A stretch of 64,000 nucleotides of DNA from Micromonospora sp. Llam0 (GTDB taxonomy: Bacteria > Actinomycetota > Actinomycetes > Mycobacteriales > Micromonosporaceae): assembly GCF_003751085.1 (NCBI RefSeq), contig NZ_RJJY01000001.1, positions 1,364,001 through 1,428,000 of the forward strand, written 5' to 3'. The first letter of the stretch is position 1, and each line of letters opens with the position of its first letter. The position numbers were made by a program, and so were the translations under genes. Positions 15,938 through 24,443 of the stretch are shown here, in pieces. A model generated the notes under the pieces. That model was not told the origin of the DNA. It was given only the letters and a program-made list of their open reading frames with translations, and searched no databases.

Positions 15938-15963
15938 TTAAGCCTAGGTCCAGTATCAAGGTC

Positions 15964-16152
15964 GTGAACCTTGAACTGGTCGGTGCGGCTGAGATCGGGC
16001 ACATGCTCGGCGTCTCCCGTCAACGGGTTCACGTGATCACCCGTAGCAAGGGATTTCCGGAGCCGGTCGCAGAACTCGCCATGGGTTCGGTGTGGTTGAA
16101 GGCCGACGTCGAGCGGTGGATTCAGGAGAACCGGCCGCCCAAGATCAGCTGA
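15964..16152 (+). CDS. Small AlpA/excisionase-like helix-turn-helix protein
   Basis: A 62-residue protein that is almost entirely a winged-helix DNA-binding unit of the MerR/AlpA type: E-I-G-H-M-L-G-V-S-R-Q-R-V-H-V-I-T, then G-F-P-E-P-V and W-L-K-A-D-V-E-R-W-I. GTG at 15964 is chosen because the domain begins there; the frame is open upstream but crosses the inverted repeat. No integrase or phage gene is nearby, so a role as excisionase is not supported. It may regulate the divergent XRE gene. Confidence 0.68.
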   Translation: MNLELVGAAEIGHMLGVSRQRVHVITRSKGFPEPVAELAMGSVWLKADVERWIQENRPPKIS

Positions 16153-16285
16153 GCCGCGTACCGCTGCGGTTCCGTAGTGGGGATCGACATTTCCGCACGC
16201 TGGCGTGGCTTCCCTGTGGCACGTGGTGCCCAAGATGCGGGAACGCGCTCCCGAATTACGAGACGGCGGGTCTATCGTCGGGGGC

Positions 16286-17086
16286 ATGGCAGCCGTATAC
16301 ACGCATGGTCATCACGAGTCGGTGCTGCGCTCCCACCGCTGGCGTACCGCCGAGAACTCGGCCGCGTACCTGCTTCCGCACCTGCGGCCCGGCCAGGCGC
16401 TGCTCGACATCGGCGCCGGTCCCGGCACCATCACCATGGACCTCGCCGCGCTCGTCGCCCCCGGCCGGGTCACCGCCACCGAGGTCACCGACGAGGCGCT
16501 GTCACTGTCCCGCGCCGAGGCGCGGGCCCGGGGCGTCACGACTGTCGACTTCACCACGGCCGACGTACACGAGCTGCCGTTCCCCGACGACGCGTTCGAC
16601 GTGGTCCACGCCCACCAGGTCCTCCAGCACGTCGCCGACCCGGTCCGCGCGCTCGCCGAGATGCGCCGCGTCTGCCGGCCCGGGGGAGTGGTCGCGGCCC
16701 GTGACAGTGACTACGACCGCTTCGCCTGGCACCCCGCCGTACCCGAGCTCGACGAATGGCTCGCGCTCTACCGGGCGACCGCCCGCGCCAACGGCGGCGA
16801 ACCGGACGCCGGCCGCCGCCTGCTCTCCTGGGCACGGGCCGCCGGGTTCGGTGGCGTCACGCCCGGCGCCTCCGCCTGGTGCTACGCCACCGACGAGGAC
16901 CGCCGCTGGTGGGGGACCATGTGGTCGGAGCGTATCGTCGCCTCCGAGATGGCCCGGCAGATCGTCGCCGCCGGCACCGCCACTCACGCCGACCTGCAGC
17001 GCCTCTCCGCCGGCTGGCTCCGCTGGGCCGACGCCCCGGACGGCTGGTTCGCCATCCTGCACGGCGAAATTCTCTGCCGTGCCTGA
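16286..17086 (+). CDS. Class I SAM-dependent methyltransferase
   Basis: A 266-residue UbiE-like methyltransferase. Motif I is L-D-I-G-A-G-P-G-T-I-T-M-D-L near residue 45, with the acidic ribose-binding residue in T-A-T-E-V, and a later D-V-V-H-A-H-Q-V-L-Q-H-V and M-R-R-V-C-R-P-G-G-V. The start at 16286 follows TCGGGGGC; an in-frame ATG at 16205 has no ribosome binding site. Acceptor unknown. It lies about 60 bases before the epimerase gene and might belong to the biosynthetic set that follows, or be independent. Confidence 0.82.
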   Translation: MAAVYTHGHHESVLRSHRWRTAENSAAYLLPHLRPGQALLDIGAGPGTITMDLAALVAPGRVTATEVTDEALSLSRAEARARGVTTVDFTTADVHELPFPDDAFDVVHAHQVLQHVADPVRALAEMRRVCRPGGVVAARDSDYDRFAWHPAVPELDEWLALYRATARANGGEPDAGRRLLSWARAAGFGGVTPGASAWCYATDEDRRWWGTMWSERIVASEMARQIVAAGTATHADLQRLSAGWLRWADAPDGWFAILHGEILCRA

Positions 17087-17146
17087 CCCGGCGGGCCTGA
17101 TCGATCGCCGTGGATTATCGGCGTGGTGCGTGACAAGCTGATTCGC

Positions 17147-18232
17147 ATGGAGCTCGACGTCGGTCGGATGACCCTGCGTCTGTTGACGGTGTTCCGGAGT
17201 TCGCAGCACTCCTACGACTCGACGGACACCTGCCTGGTGACCGTCGTCCACGACGGCGTCACCGGCGTGGGTGAAGGCACACCGGCCTGGGCGCACGGCG
17301 AAACCGTCGAGCAGGTCGTCGCGGCGGTCGCCGAACACGGCAAAGACGTCCTCGGCCCGGACCTGTCCGATCCGGACCGGGTCCTGGATCGGGTGGCCGA
17401 CTGGGACGGACCGGTCGGTGCGCGGATGGCACTCGACGGCGCGGTGCACGACTGGCTGGGCCGGTCCGCCGGCATGCCGACGTGGCAGTTGTACGGCGTA
17501 CCGCGCATCCTGCCCGAGCCCACCGGGTACACGATCGGGCTGGGCAGCGTCGAACAGACCCTGGAGCTGGTGGCGAACGCCCCGCCGGTGGGCGCGTTCA
17601 AGATGAAGGTACGCGGTGCCGGGGACCTCGACCGGCTGGCCGCCGTCCGTGCGGTCACCGACCTGCCGGTGCGGATCGACCCCAACGAGGCGTGGGACCT
17701 GCGGACCGCGCAGGAACTGACCCCGGCCCTGCGCGCCCTCGACATTCAGCTCGTCGAGCAGCCGTTCCCGAGAGACGCGGTCGACGCCTACCGCCGCTAC
17801 CGTGACGTGCCCGACCGGCTGCCGGTCTTCCTGGACGAGGGCTGCACCGACGTGGACAGTGCCCGGGCAGCCGCCGGCCTGGCCGACGGGGTGGTGGTCA
17901 AGCTGGCCAAGTCCGGTGGGGTGCGGGCCACCCGACGGGTGATGGAGGCCGCCCGCCAGGCGGGTCTGTCGGTGATGCTCAGCTGCAACTGCGAGTCGGA
18001 ACTCGCGTTGAGTCAGGCCGCCCTGCTGGCGCCGCTGGCCGACCGCATCGACATCGACAGTCAGTTCCTGCTGCGTGATCCCCCGTTCCGCGGCCTGGGC
18101 CTCGACCAGGGGCGGATCGTCCTCGGCGACGCCCCAGGGCTGGGTGTGCTGCCGTCCGACCAGCACGCCGTCGGCGTCGTCGACCTGTCGACCGGAGTCG
18201 GCGTCCGGTCCGGCGGCGGGCCGGCCGACTGA
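17147..18232 (+). CDS. Enolase-superfamily epimerase/racemase (dipeptide epimerase-like)
   Basis: A 361-residue protein of the muconate-lactonizing/mandelate racemase group. Acid-base and metal residues are visible: F-K-M-K-V (catalytic lysine), R-I-D-P-N-E-A-W (first metal Asp), L-V-E-Q-P-F (Glu), F-L-D-E-G-C-T-D (Asp) and V-V-V-K-L-A-K-S-G-G (second lysine). The two-lysine layout fits amino-acid or dipeptide epimerases; L-Ala-D/L-Glu-type epimerases are closest in pattern. ATG at 17147 is preferred; GTG at 17123 is possible. The stop overlaps the MFS start by one base, so epimerase and exporter are likely coupled. Substrate unknown. Confidence 0.82.
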   Translation: MELDVGRMTLRLLTVFRSSQHSYDSTDTCLVTVVHDGVTGVGEGTPAWAHGETVEQVVAAVAEHGKDVLGPDLSDPDRVLDRVADWDGPVGARMALDGAVHDWLGRSAGMPTWQLYGVPRILPEPTGYTIGLGSVEQTLELVANAPPVGAFKMKVRGAGDLDRLAAVRAVTDLPVRIDPNEAWDLRTAQELTPALRALDIQLVEQPFPRDAVDAYRRYRDVPDRLPVFLDEGCTDVDSARAAAGLADGVVVKLAKSGGVRATRRVMEAARQAGLSVMLSCNCESELALSQAALLAPLADRIDIDSQFLLRDPPFRGLGLDQGRIVLGDAPGLGVLPSDQHAVGVVDLSTGVGVRSGGGPAD

Positions 18233-19461
18233 TGGCAGCACCGGCCACCCCCCGCGCGGCCGCAGACACCAGTCGCTGGCCGGCACCGCGCGGGCGCGCC
18301 TTCACCCGCGCCCAGTGGGCCGTGCTGATCGGCGGATTCCTGGTCAACGTCGGCTCGTTCTCGATCTATCCGTACCTGGCCGTGCTGCTGCGGGAACGCC
18401 TGGACGTGGGCATGGCACAGGTCGGGGTGGTGCTCGGGGCGGCGACCCTGGTGCAGTTCGCCAGTGCTCCGGCGACCGCCGCGGTGGCCGAGCGGATCGG
18501 CCTGAAACGGTCCCTGGTCGCCGCGCTGCTGCTGTACAGCCTCGGTGGGGCGGCGTTCCTCGCGGGACAGCGGGTCCCGGTGCTCACCGTCGCGGGCCTG
18601 CTGCTCATCTCCGGCGGCGGATCACTGTACTCGCCGGCGTACCGCAGCTATCTGGTGCACGACGTGGGCGACGAGCACCGGCCCCGGCTGGTGTCGGCGG
18701 GCAACGCCGCAGGCAATCTCGGCATCGCGGTGGGGCCGGTGGTGGGGGCGTTGTTCGTGCACCGTCCGGCCGTGATGTTCGCTGCCGTGACGACGGTGTA
18801 CGCCGGTGTGGCGCTCGGTCACGTCTTTCTCCGCCGGGAGCGGCGGGTCGCCGACGCACCACCGGTGGAGCCGTTCCGGCGGATGCTGCACGGGGTGGCG
18901 GTGCTGCCGTTCGTCGTCACCGCCGTGTCGTTCTACGTGCACATGCAGTTCTACCAGTACCTCTCCAGTTACGCCCAGGGCCGGATGGCGACCCTGTTGT
19001 TCGGGGCGGCGATGATGGGCTACTCGCTCGGCCTGGTGGTGGTGCAGCCCCTGGTCGCCGAGCGGGTGGGGAGGATGAGCTACCCGGCGGCGGTGGCCAT
19101 CGGATTCGGTGCCCTGGCGACCGGGATGGCCGCGTTCGCGGGTGGAAACGGTCCGGCGGTCGTCGGCGGGGTCGCCGCGATCAGCGTCGGCAGCGCCGTG
19201 TTGTTCCTCAAGAACGACCTCGAAGCGTTGGCGGGGTCGAGAAGGTCGGCGACGGTGGCCTTCGGTCAGCAACGGCTCGCGGTGGGGGTCGGTTCGTTCC
19301 TCAGCGGCGTCGCCGGGGGCAGTGTGTACGGGGCGTTCGAACGCGGCGGGTTCCTGCCCGGTTTCTGGCTGGTCGTCGCGGCCCAGTGCGTCGTTCTTCC
19401 GGTGCTCGTGCTCACCGTGGGGCGATGGCTGGGGCGTCGCCCAGCACAGGACGACTTGTAG
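18232..19461 (+). CDS. MFS transporter (probable exporter)
   Basis: A 409-residue major-facilitator protein with about twelve hydrophobic helices after a short polar N-terminus (about 25 residues). The sequence L-V-S-A-G-N-A-A-G-N-L-G-I-A-V-G-P-V-V-G at helix 5 resembles the drug-export motif C region. It starts on the last base of the epimerase stop, which ties it to that pathway. Likely role: export of the product of the neighbouring biosynthetic genes, or self-protection. It is convergent with the PLP-enzyme gene, 6 bases apart. Confidence 0.85.
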   Translation: MAAPATPRAAADTSRWPAPRGRAFTRAQWAVLIGGFLVNVGSFSIYPYLAVLLRERLDVGMAQVGVVLGAATLVQFASAPATAAVAERIGLKRSLVAALLLYSLGGAAFLAGQRVPVLTVAGLLLISGGGSLYSPAYRSYLVHDVGDEHRPRLVSAGNAAGNLGIAVGPVVGALFVHRPAVMFAAVTTVYAGVALGHVFLRRERRVADAPPVEPFRRMLHGVAVLPFVVTAVSFYVHMQFYQYLSSYAQGRMATLLFGAAMMGYSLGLVVVQPLVAERVGRMSYPAAVAIGFGALATGMAAFAGGNGPAVVGGVAAISVGSAVLFLKNDLEALAGSRRSATVAFGQQRLAVGVGSFLSGVAGGSVYGAFERGGFLPGFWLVVAAQCVVLPVLVLTVGRWLGRRPAQDDL

Positions 19462-19467
19462 TCGCGC

Positions 19468-20619
19468 TCATCCGGTCGGCGCGGGCCAGTCGGTTCCGGG
19501 CCAGTCGGTTCCGGGGCGGTCGATTCCCGGACGGTCGATTCCCGGGCGGCCGGCGACGGCGGCGGGCTGCGGGTCCTGGCCGGCCGAGGGCGGGCGGGCA
19601 CGTCGCGCCCACGGCATGGTCGACCAGGGTTGGGCCAGCTCGTCTAGGGAGGTGATCTCGACCGGCTCCAACGTGTCCATGTCGAGTGCTTCGCGGTGGC
19701 GGGCGAAGACCTTGTCGACGTAGCGATGCCCGGTGTCGGCGCCGATCAGCAGGTGCATCCGTTCCGGGTGCCGGCGGGCCTCCCACCGGGCCGCGAGATA
19801 CGCCGCACCGGTGGAGAGACCGGCGAAGACCGCATGAGACCGCATCAGCGCGATGGTGCCGGCCATGGCATGCCGGAAGGCGATCCAGTGCACCTGGTCG
19901 TACAGTTCGTGGCGGACGTTGTCGAAGGGGATGGCGCTGCCGATCCCGGCGATGATCGCGTCCGGATCCGGGAACCGCTCACTGCCGAAGCTGACGCTGC
20001 CGAACGGTTGCACACCCACGAGCCGGGTCGACGGCTCGTGAGCGCGGATCGGCAGAATCAGTCCGGCGCTGGACGCGCCGGTGCCGACGCTGGCGACGAC
20101 GGTCAGCGGGACCTGTGGTACGGCGGCCCGGACGAGGGTCGCCAGTTCGGCGTAGCCGAGTCGGTGCACCGGGTCGTGGTACTGGCGCATCCAGTGCATG
20201 CCGGGGTTGGCGCGCAGGAGCTCCTGCACCCGCGCCACCCGTCGGTGCTGGTCAAGTCGTAGATCGCTCTCGACGGGCATCTGGTGCACGGTGGCGCCGA
20301 GGATCTCCAGCTGCGACCGGATGGTCGGGGTCACCGTGGTCGAGGCGACGATGTGGCAGCGCAGTCCGTACCGGTGACAGGCCATGGCCAGCGCGAGGGC
20401 GTAGATGCCGCTGGAGCTGTCGATGAGGGTGTCGCCGGGGCGGACGGTCCCCGCCGCCAGCAGCGTCCGTACCGCGCCGAGGGCGGCGTAGACCTTCAGG
20501 GTCTCGAACCGGGCGAGGACCAGGGTGTCCGACAGGCGGATGAGGCTCGGAGTCTTGATGGCATCGGTGACGTGCAGGTGTACCGGTGGCGGGGGCGTCG
20601 ACGGGCCCGTGGACGGCAT
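19468..20619 (-). CDS. PLP-dependent fold-type II enzyme (cysteine synthase/SbnA-like)
   Basis: A 383-residue cytoplasmic enzyme of the tryptophan-synthase-beta family. The Schiff-base lysine is K42 in F-E-T-L-K-V-Y-A-A-L, the phosphate/substrate loop S-S-S-G-I-Y-A-L-A-L-A follows near 68, and V-A-S-V-G-T-G-A-S-S near 185 is the glycine loop. Relatives make cysteine, diaminopropionate or other beta-substituted alanines. The last 25 residues are a tandem repeat (R-P-G-I-D twice, then R-P-G-T-D-W and P-G-T-D-W) that is foreign to the family and encoded by the DNA repeat at 19483-19542. ATG has AGAGGAG upstream. Divergent from a methyltransferase gene. Confidence 0.82.
   Translation of the reverse strand: MPSTGPSTPPPPVHLHVTDAIKTPSLIRLSDTLVLARFETLKVYAALGAVRTLLAAGTVRPGDTLIDSSSGIYALALAMACHRYGLRCHIVASTTVTPTIRSQLEILGATVHQMPVESDLRLDQHRRVARVQELLRANPGMHWMRQYHDPVHRLGYAELATLVRAAVPQVPLTVVASVGTGASSAGLILPIRAHEPSTRLVGVQPFGSVSFGSERFPDPDAIIAGIGSAIPFDNVRHELYDQVHWIAFRHAMAGTIALMRSHAVFAGLSTGAAYLAARWEARRHPERMHLLIGADTGHRYVDKVFARHREALDMDTLEPVEITSLDELAQPWSTMPWARRARPPSAGQDPQPAAVAGRPGIDRPGIDRPGTDWPGTDWPAPTG
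19483..19542. repeat. Four 15-bp tandem repeats in the 3' end of the PLP-enzyme gene
   Basis: Two perfect copies of GGGCCAGTCGGTTCC (19483, 19498) are followed by two variants (GGGGCGGTCGATTCC at 19513, CGGACGGTCGATTCC at 19528). In frame on the minus strand they encode a five-residue repeat at the C-terminus. Confidence 0.9.
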
Positions 20620-20874
20620 GGGCTGATCGCTCCTCTGACGTTTGTTGCATTGTCCCTGGTGGATGTGCTTGTTTTGGTGGAAGACTCCTGTCGCTCCGGT
20701 GTGGAGGCCGTGTCGAGTTGTTCTGCTGACAGGTTGGTCGCGCCGGAAGGCGGATTGGTTCCTGTGCTCTACCCCGTTGCGGTAGTGGTCAGTTTTCTTC
20801 GGTCAACGGGGAACTTCCGTACATCGTCGAGCGACCTGTAAGGCGTCAGTCGTCGCGCGAGTTCGGAGCTGCCG
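20620..20874. promoter_or_regulatory. Divergent promoter region between PLP enzyme and methyltransferase
   Basis: A 255-base, less GC-rich region that must hold both divergent promoters. AGAGGAG for the PLP gene and GGAG before the methyltransferase start are visible. I found no clear palindrome or consensus hexamer pair that I would defend, and no Fur, Zur or Nur box of good quality. Confidence 0.45.
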
Positions 20875-21654
20875 ATGGAGTGGTTTGCAGACGACGGGTT
20901 CTGGGTGGACTTCGCTGGCGCGTTGTTCGCCCCGCACCGTCAGCAGGAGGCCCGGAGCTGGGTGGCGACCTCTCCGCTGCTGGAGGTCACGGCTGGGACC
21001 AGCGTGCTCGACCTCGGGTGCGGTCCGGGCACCTACGCCGTCCCGCTCGCCGCACGCGGTGCCAAGGTCACCGGGGTTGACCTCAGCGCGGCCATGCTGG
21101 ACCGTGCCGACCGGGCCAGTGCGCAGGCCGGCGTGCCGGTACGTCTGGTCCGTGCCGACATGCGGGAGTTCGTGGAACGGGACCGCTACGACGTGATCAT
21201 CAGTATGTACACCTCGTTCGGGTACTTCACCGATCCGGCGCAGAATCAGCTCGTGCTGCGCAATGCCTGGCAGAGCCTGGTGCCGGGCGGCCGCCTGCTG
21301 CTGGACCTGTTCAGCAAGGAGATCTTCGCCCGGTGGGCGGGAACCCCGAAAGTCGTCGAGGTGGACGGCGGATACCTGGTCATGCGGGATACCGTCCTGG
21401 ACGACTGGACCCGGTTCCGCAGCGACTGGACCCTGATCCGGGGCGACACCGCCCGGCACGCCTTCTTCGAACAGTTCGTCTACAGCGCCGCCGAGATTGG
21501 CACCATGCTGAACGCCGCCGGATTCACCGACATCACCTGTTTCGGCGGCTTCGCCGGGGAACCGTACGACAATCACGCGCAGCGGCTGATCGTGCAGGCG
21601 CGCCGTCCCGTGCAGGCGAACCGTCCTCGGCAGGCCGAGGAGGCGGGGACGTGA
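20875..21654 (+). CDS. Class I SAM-dependent methyltransferase
   Basis: A 259-residue methyltransferase with motif I V-L-D-L-G-C-G-P-G-T-Y near residue 45, acidic V-T-G-V-D-L-S near 65, R-A-D-M-R-E-F and a later L-V-P-G-G-R-L-L-L-D-L-F. N-terminal W-F-A-D-D-G-F-W is unusual and may be the acceptor cap. The ATG at 20875 follows GGAGCTGCC. Its stop overlaps the ATP-grasp gene (GTGA), so the two probably act in one pathway. Confidence 0.85.
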   Translation: MEWFADDGFWVDFAGALFAPHRQQEARSWVATSPLLEVTAGTSVLDLGCGPGTYAVPLAARGAKVTGVDLSAAMLDRADRASAQAGVPVRLVRADMREFVERDRYDVIISMYTSFGYFTDPAQNQLVLRNAWQSLVPGGRLLLDLFSKEIFARWAGTPKVVEVDGGYLVMRDTVLDDWTRFRSDWTLIRGDTARHAFFEQFVYSAAEIGTMLNAAGFTDITCFGGFAGEPYDNHAQRLIVQARRPVQANRPRQAEEAGT

Positions 21655-22874
21655 CCATCGCGTCGCTGGAGTCGCTGACGTTCGGCCTCACCCGGCTGCG
21701 TGACGCCGCCGCCGAGGCCGGACACCGGCTGTGCCTGCTCACCGGCGACCGGTCGGTCTACGCGTACGAACTCGACCGGCTCGGACTCGACGACGTGACG
21801 GTGATCGACGTCGACACCACCGATGTGGTCGCCTGTGCCGCCGCCCTTGACCGACTGCCCGACCTCGCAGGCCTGGTCAACTCCACCGACACGTGGATGT
21901 TGCCCGGGGCGACGTTGGCGGCCCGGTACGGCCTGCCCACCCTCGGCCCACAGGTGGCGCGGACATTACGGGACAAGGCGCAGGTCCGTACCCTGCTGCA
22001 CCGGGCCGGCCTCAGCCGTGCCGACGCGCGCAGCGTGGCACCCACCGGCGAAGCGGTCACCGAAGCGGTCGCGGCGACCGGCTACCCGGTGATCGTGAAG
22101 GACTCGGCGGGTACCTCGTCCCGGTCGGTGTGGCTGGTCCGCGACGACGCCGAACGCGACCGGACCGCCCGCCAGGTCGCCGACGCCGCCCTGCTGGGCC
22201 GGCACCTGGTGGTAGAACCGTACTTCCCGGGCCCGGTCTACAGCGTCGAGACGGTCAGCTGGCGCGGGCACACCAGGCTGCTCGGGATCGCCGTGCACAT
22301 CCACACCCCCGAACCTGTCCGCCGGGAGGAGGCCGTCGCCTTTCCGGTCGCGTTCCCGCCGGCCGAGTCGGACCGGCTGGCGACCTGGATAGGGGAGGTC
22401 CTCGCTGCGGTCGGGTTCACCGACGGCGTGGCACACACCGAGTTCGCCCACACCCCGGCCGGCCCGGAGGTCGTGGAGATCAACGGTCGGATCGCTGGCG
22501 CGGTCATCGGGGAGATGATGTGCCGGTCGCTCGGGGTGAACGTGTACGCCGCGGTGACCGACATCGCGCTCGGCCGCCGGCCCCGGCTGCTCGACGCCCC
22601 ACTGGGCGCCGACCGTGGCTACGGCATGACGTTCCTGCATCCACCGGCGCCGGGCCGACTCGCCGGCTGGTGCGGACCCGAGCGGCTACCGCTGTTCCCC
22701 GGGGGCCCGGAGTTTTTTCCGACCGCCCAGGTCGGTGACCGGATCGTCCACCTCGCCGACCAACGCGGCTGCACCGCCCTGGTGATGGCCGAGGGGCCCA
22801 CCGCCGAGATCGGCCTCTACCACTCGCTGGCCGCCGCCGGCACCGTCACCCACGAGATGCGACCGCTGGACTGA
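21651..22874 (+). CDS. ATP-grasp ligase (amino-acid ligase-like)
   Basis: A 407-residue ligase. The ATP-grasp core covers about residues 105-310: L-R-D-K-A-Q-V-R-T-L-L-H-R-A-G, the ATP-binding V-I-V-K-D-S-A-G-T-S-S-R-S-V, E-P-Y-F-P-G-P-V-Y-S-V-E and the metal-binding E-V-V-E-I-N-G-R-I. Relatives (BacD, DcsG and other L-amino-acid ligases) join a carboxylate to an amine through an acyl phosphate. The start is GTG at 21651, with GAGGAGG at 21637-21643 and a GTGA overlap with the methyltransferase; earlier in-frame codons belong to the shadow frame. Product unknown; an amide or dipeptide is inferred. Confidence 0.85.
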   Translation: MTIASLESLTFGLTRLRDAAAEAGHRLCLLTGDRSVYAYELDRLGLDDVTVIDVDTTDVVACAAALDRLPDLAGLVNSTDTWMLPGATLAARYGLPTLGPQVARTLRDKAQVRTLLHRAGLSRADARSVAPTGEAVTEAVAATGYPVIVKDSAGTSSRSVWLVRDDAERDRTARQVADAALLGRHLVVEPYFPGPVYSVETVSWRGHTRLLGIAVHIHTPEPVRREEAVAFPVAFPPAESDRLATWIGEVLAAVGFTDGVAHTEFAHTPAGPEVVEINGRIAGAVIGEMMCRSLGVNVYAAVTDIALGRRPRLLDAPLGADRGYGMTFLHPPAPGRLAGWCGPERLPLFPGGPEFFPTAQVGDRIVHLADQRGCTALVMAEGPTAEIGLYHSLAAAGTVTHEMRPLD

Positions 22875-22893
22875 AGACCCGGACAGGAGCCCC

Positions 22894-23652
22894 ATGAGCA
22901 CGTACGGACCGGAGACCTACGGCGACCGCAACGCCGACGTCTACGACGAGTGGCACGCCGACCTCGACCCGACCGACGCCGTCGACTGCCTGGCCGACCT
23001 GATCGGGCACGGTCCGGCCGGCCCGGTCCTCGAACTGGCCGTCGGCACCGGCCGGGTCACGATCCCGTTGGCGGGTCGCGGAATCGATCTGCGGGGCATC
23101 GACGCCTCCGAGGCGATGGTGGCCCGCATGCGGGCCAAACCGGGCGGTGACCGGATTCCCGTCACCATCGGCGACATGGCCGACGTCGATCCCGGCACCG
23201 GCGACCGGTTCGCCATGGTCTTCGTCGTCTTCACCACCTTCTTCTTCCTGATGACCCAGGAGGACCAGGTACGGTGCTTCGCCAACGTCGCCCGGCGGCT
23301 GCTGCCCGGCGGGCTGTTCGTGCTGGAGTGTCTGGTGCCCGACCTCGCCCGCTACCAGCGGCAGCAGAGCGTCGACGCCCACCGCGTCGACCACGACCAC
23401 GTCCGCCTGGTCGCGGTCCGCCACGACCCCGTCGACCAGCGTTTCGACGGACAGCACATCCTGATCAGCAACGACGGCATGCGGCTTGCCCCGGTGTCGA
23501 TGCGCTACGCATGGCCCTCCGAACTCGACCTGATGGCCCGCCTCGCCAGCCTGCGCCGTCGACACCGGTGGGGTGGCTGGCGTCGGGAGCCCTACCTCGG
23601 CACCGGCACCCACGTCACCGTCTACGACAAGCCGGCCGGGCCGGACGCGTGA
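22894..23652 (+). CDS. Class I SAM-dependent methyltransferase
   Basis: A 252-residue methyltransferase. Motif I reads V-L-E-L-A-V-G-T-G-R-V-T-I-P-L, followed by L-R-G-I-D-A-S-E-A-M, then F-V-V-F-T-T-F-F-F-L and L-L-P-G-G-L-F-V-L-E. The start follows CAGGAGCCCC 19 bases after the ATP-grasp stop, so it is the third gene of a likely methyltransferase-ligase-methyltransferase unit. It is convergent with the importer ATPase gene only 2 bases away. Acceptor unknown. Confidence 0.84.
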   Translation: MSTYGPETYGDRNADVYDEWHADLDPTDAVDCLADLIGHGPAGPVLELAVGTGRVTIPLAGRGIDLRGIDASEAMVARMRAKPGGDRIPVTIGDMADVDPGTGDRFAMVFVVFTTFFFLMTQEDQVRCFANVARRLLPGGLFVLECLVPDLARYQRQQSVDAHRVDHDHVRLVAVRHDPVDQRFDGQHILISNDGMRLAPVSMRYAWPSELDLMARLASLRRRHRWGGWRREPYLGTGTHVTVYDKPAGPDA

Positions 23653-23654
23653 CG

Positions 23655-24440
23655 TCAAGACCGGTCGGTGACGCCGAGGTCGATGGCGGGGGTCGCCGCG
23701 AGCAACGCCCGGGTGTACGGGTGGCGCGGGTCGCGGGTGACCTGCCCGGTCGGTCCCTGCTCGACGATGCGGCCGTGCCGCATGACCGCGACGCGGTTGG
23801 CGAGCTGCCGGACGACGGCGAGGTCGTGGGAGATGAACAGGCAGGCCAGGCCGAGCCGGTCGCGCAGATCGCACAGCAGGTTGAGGATCTTCGCCTGCAC
23901 CGATACGTCGAGCGCGGTGACGGGTTCGTCGCACACCAGCAGGCGTGGTCCCAGCGCCAGCGCGCGGGCGATCGCCACCCGTTGCTGCTGACCGCCGGAC
24001 AGCTGCCGGGGCCGGCGTCCGCCGACCGCAGGACCGAGCCCGACGAGGTCGAGCAGCTCGTCCACCCGTGCGGCGCGGGACCGGCCGTTGCCGACCCGGT
24101 GGATGTGCAGTGGCTCGGCGAGGGCCTGGCGCACCGTCTGAGCGGGGCTGAGGGTCAGGTACGGGTCCTGGAACACCATCTGGACCTGTCGCCGGTGTGC
24201 CCGCAGCGCGCGACCGCGCAGGGCGTGGACGTCGGCGCCGTCGAACCGCACCGATCCGGCCCAGGGCCGGTGCAGTCCGGTGACCACGCGGGCGAGGGTC
24301 GTCTTGCCGCAGCCCGATTCGCCGACGAGCCCGACGATCTCGCTGGCGGCGACCCGGAGCGTGACGTCCTCGACCACACTCTGCCGGCCCCGGCCGTGCC
24401 GCCGGGGGTGGTCGGCGGTGAGCTGTTCGATCTCCAGCAT
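23655..24440 (-). CDS. Peptide/nickel-type ABC transporter ATP-binding protein (NikE/DppF type)
   Basis: A 261-residue ATPase with Walker A G-E-S-G-C-G-K-T-T, the Q-loop F-Q-D-P-Y-L-T-L-S-P, signature L-S-G-G-Q-Q-Q-R-V-A-I-A-R and Walker B L-L-V-C-D-E-P-V-T-A-L-D. The C-terminal H-P-Y-T-R-A-L-L-A is the mark of the Opp/Dpp/Nik subgroup. Last gene of the four-gene importer operon, 3 bases after the fused permease-ATPase gene. Together with the fusion it gives the two ATPases such importers need. Confidence 0.87.
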   Translation of the reverse strand: MLEIEQLTADHPRRHGRGRQSVVEDVTLRVAASEIVGLVGESGCGKTTLARVVTGLHRPWAGSVRFDGADVHALRGRALRAHRRQVQMVFQDPYLTLSPAQTVRQALAEPLHIHRVGNGRSRAARVDELLDLVGLGPAVGGRRPRQLSGGQQQRVAIARALALGPRLLVCDEPVTALDVSVQAKILNLLCDLRDRLGLACLFISHDLAVVRQLANRVAVMRHGRIVEQGPTGQVTRDPRHPYTRALLAATPAIDLGVTDRS

Positions 24441-24443
24441 CGG

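Noticed and set aside
19483..19542. Possible CRISPR-like array
   Set aside because: Units are 15 bp with no spacers and code in frame for a peptide repeat.
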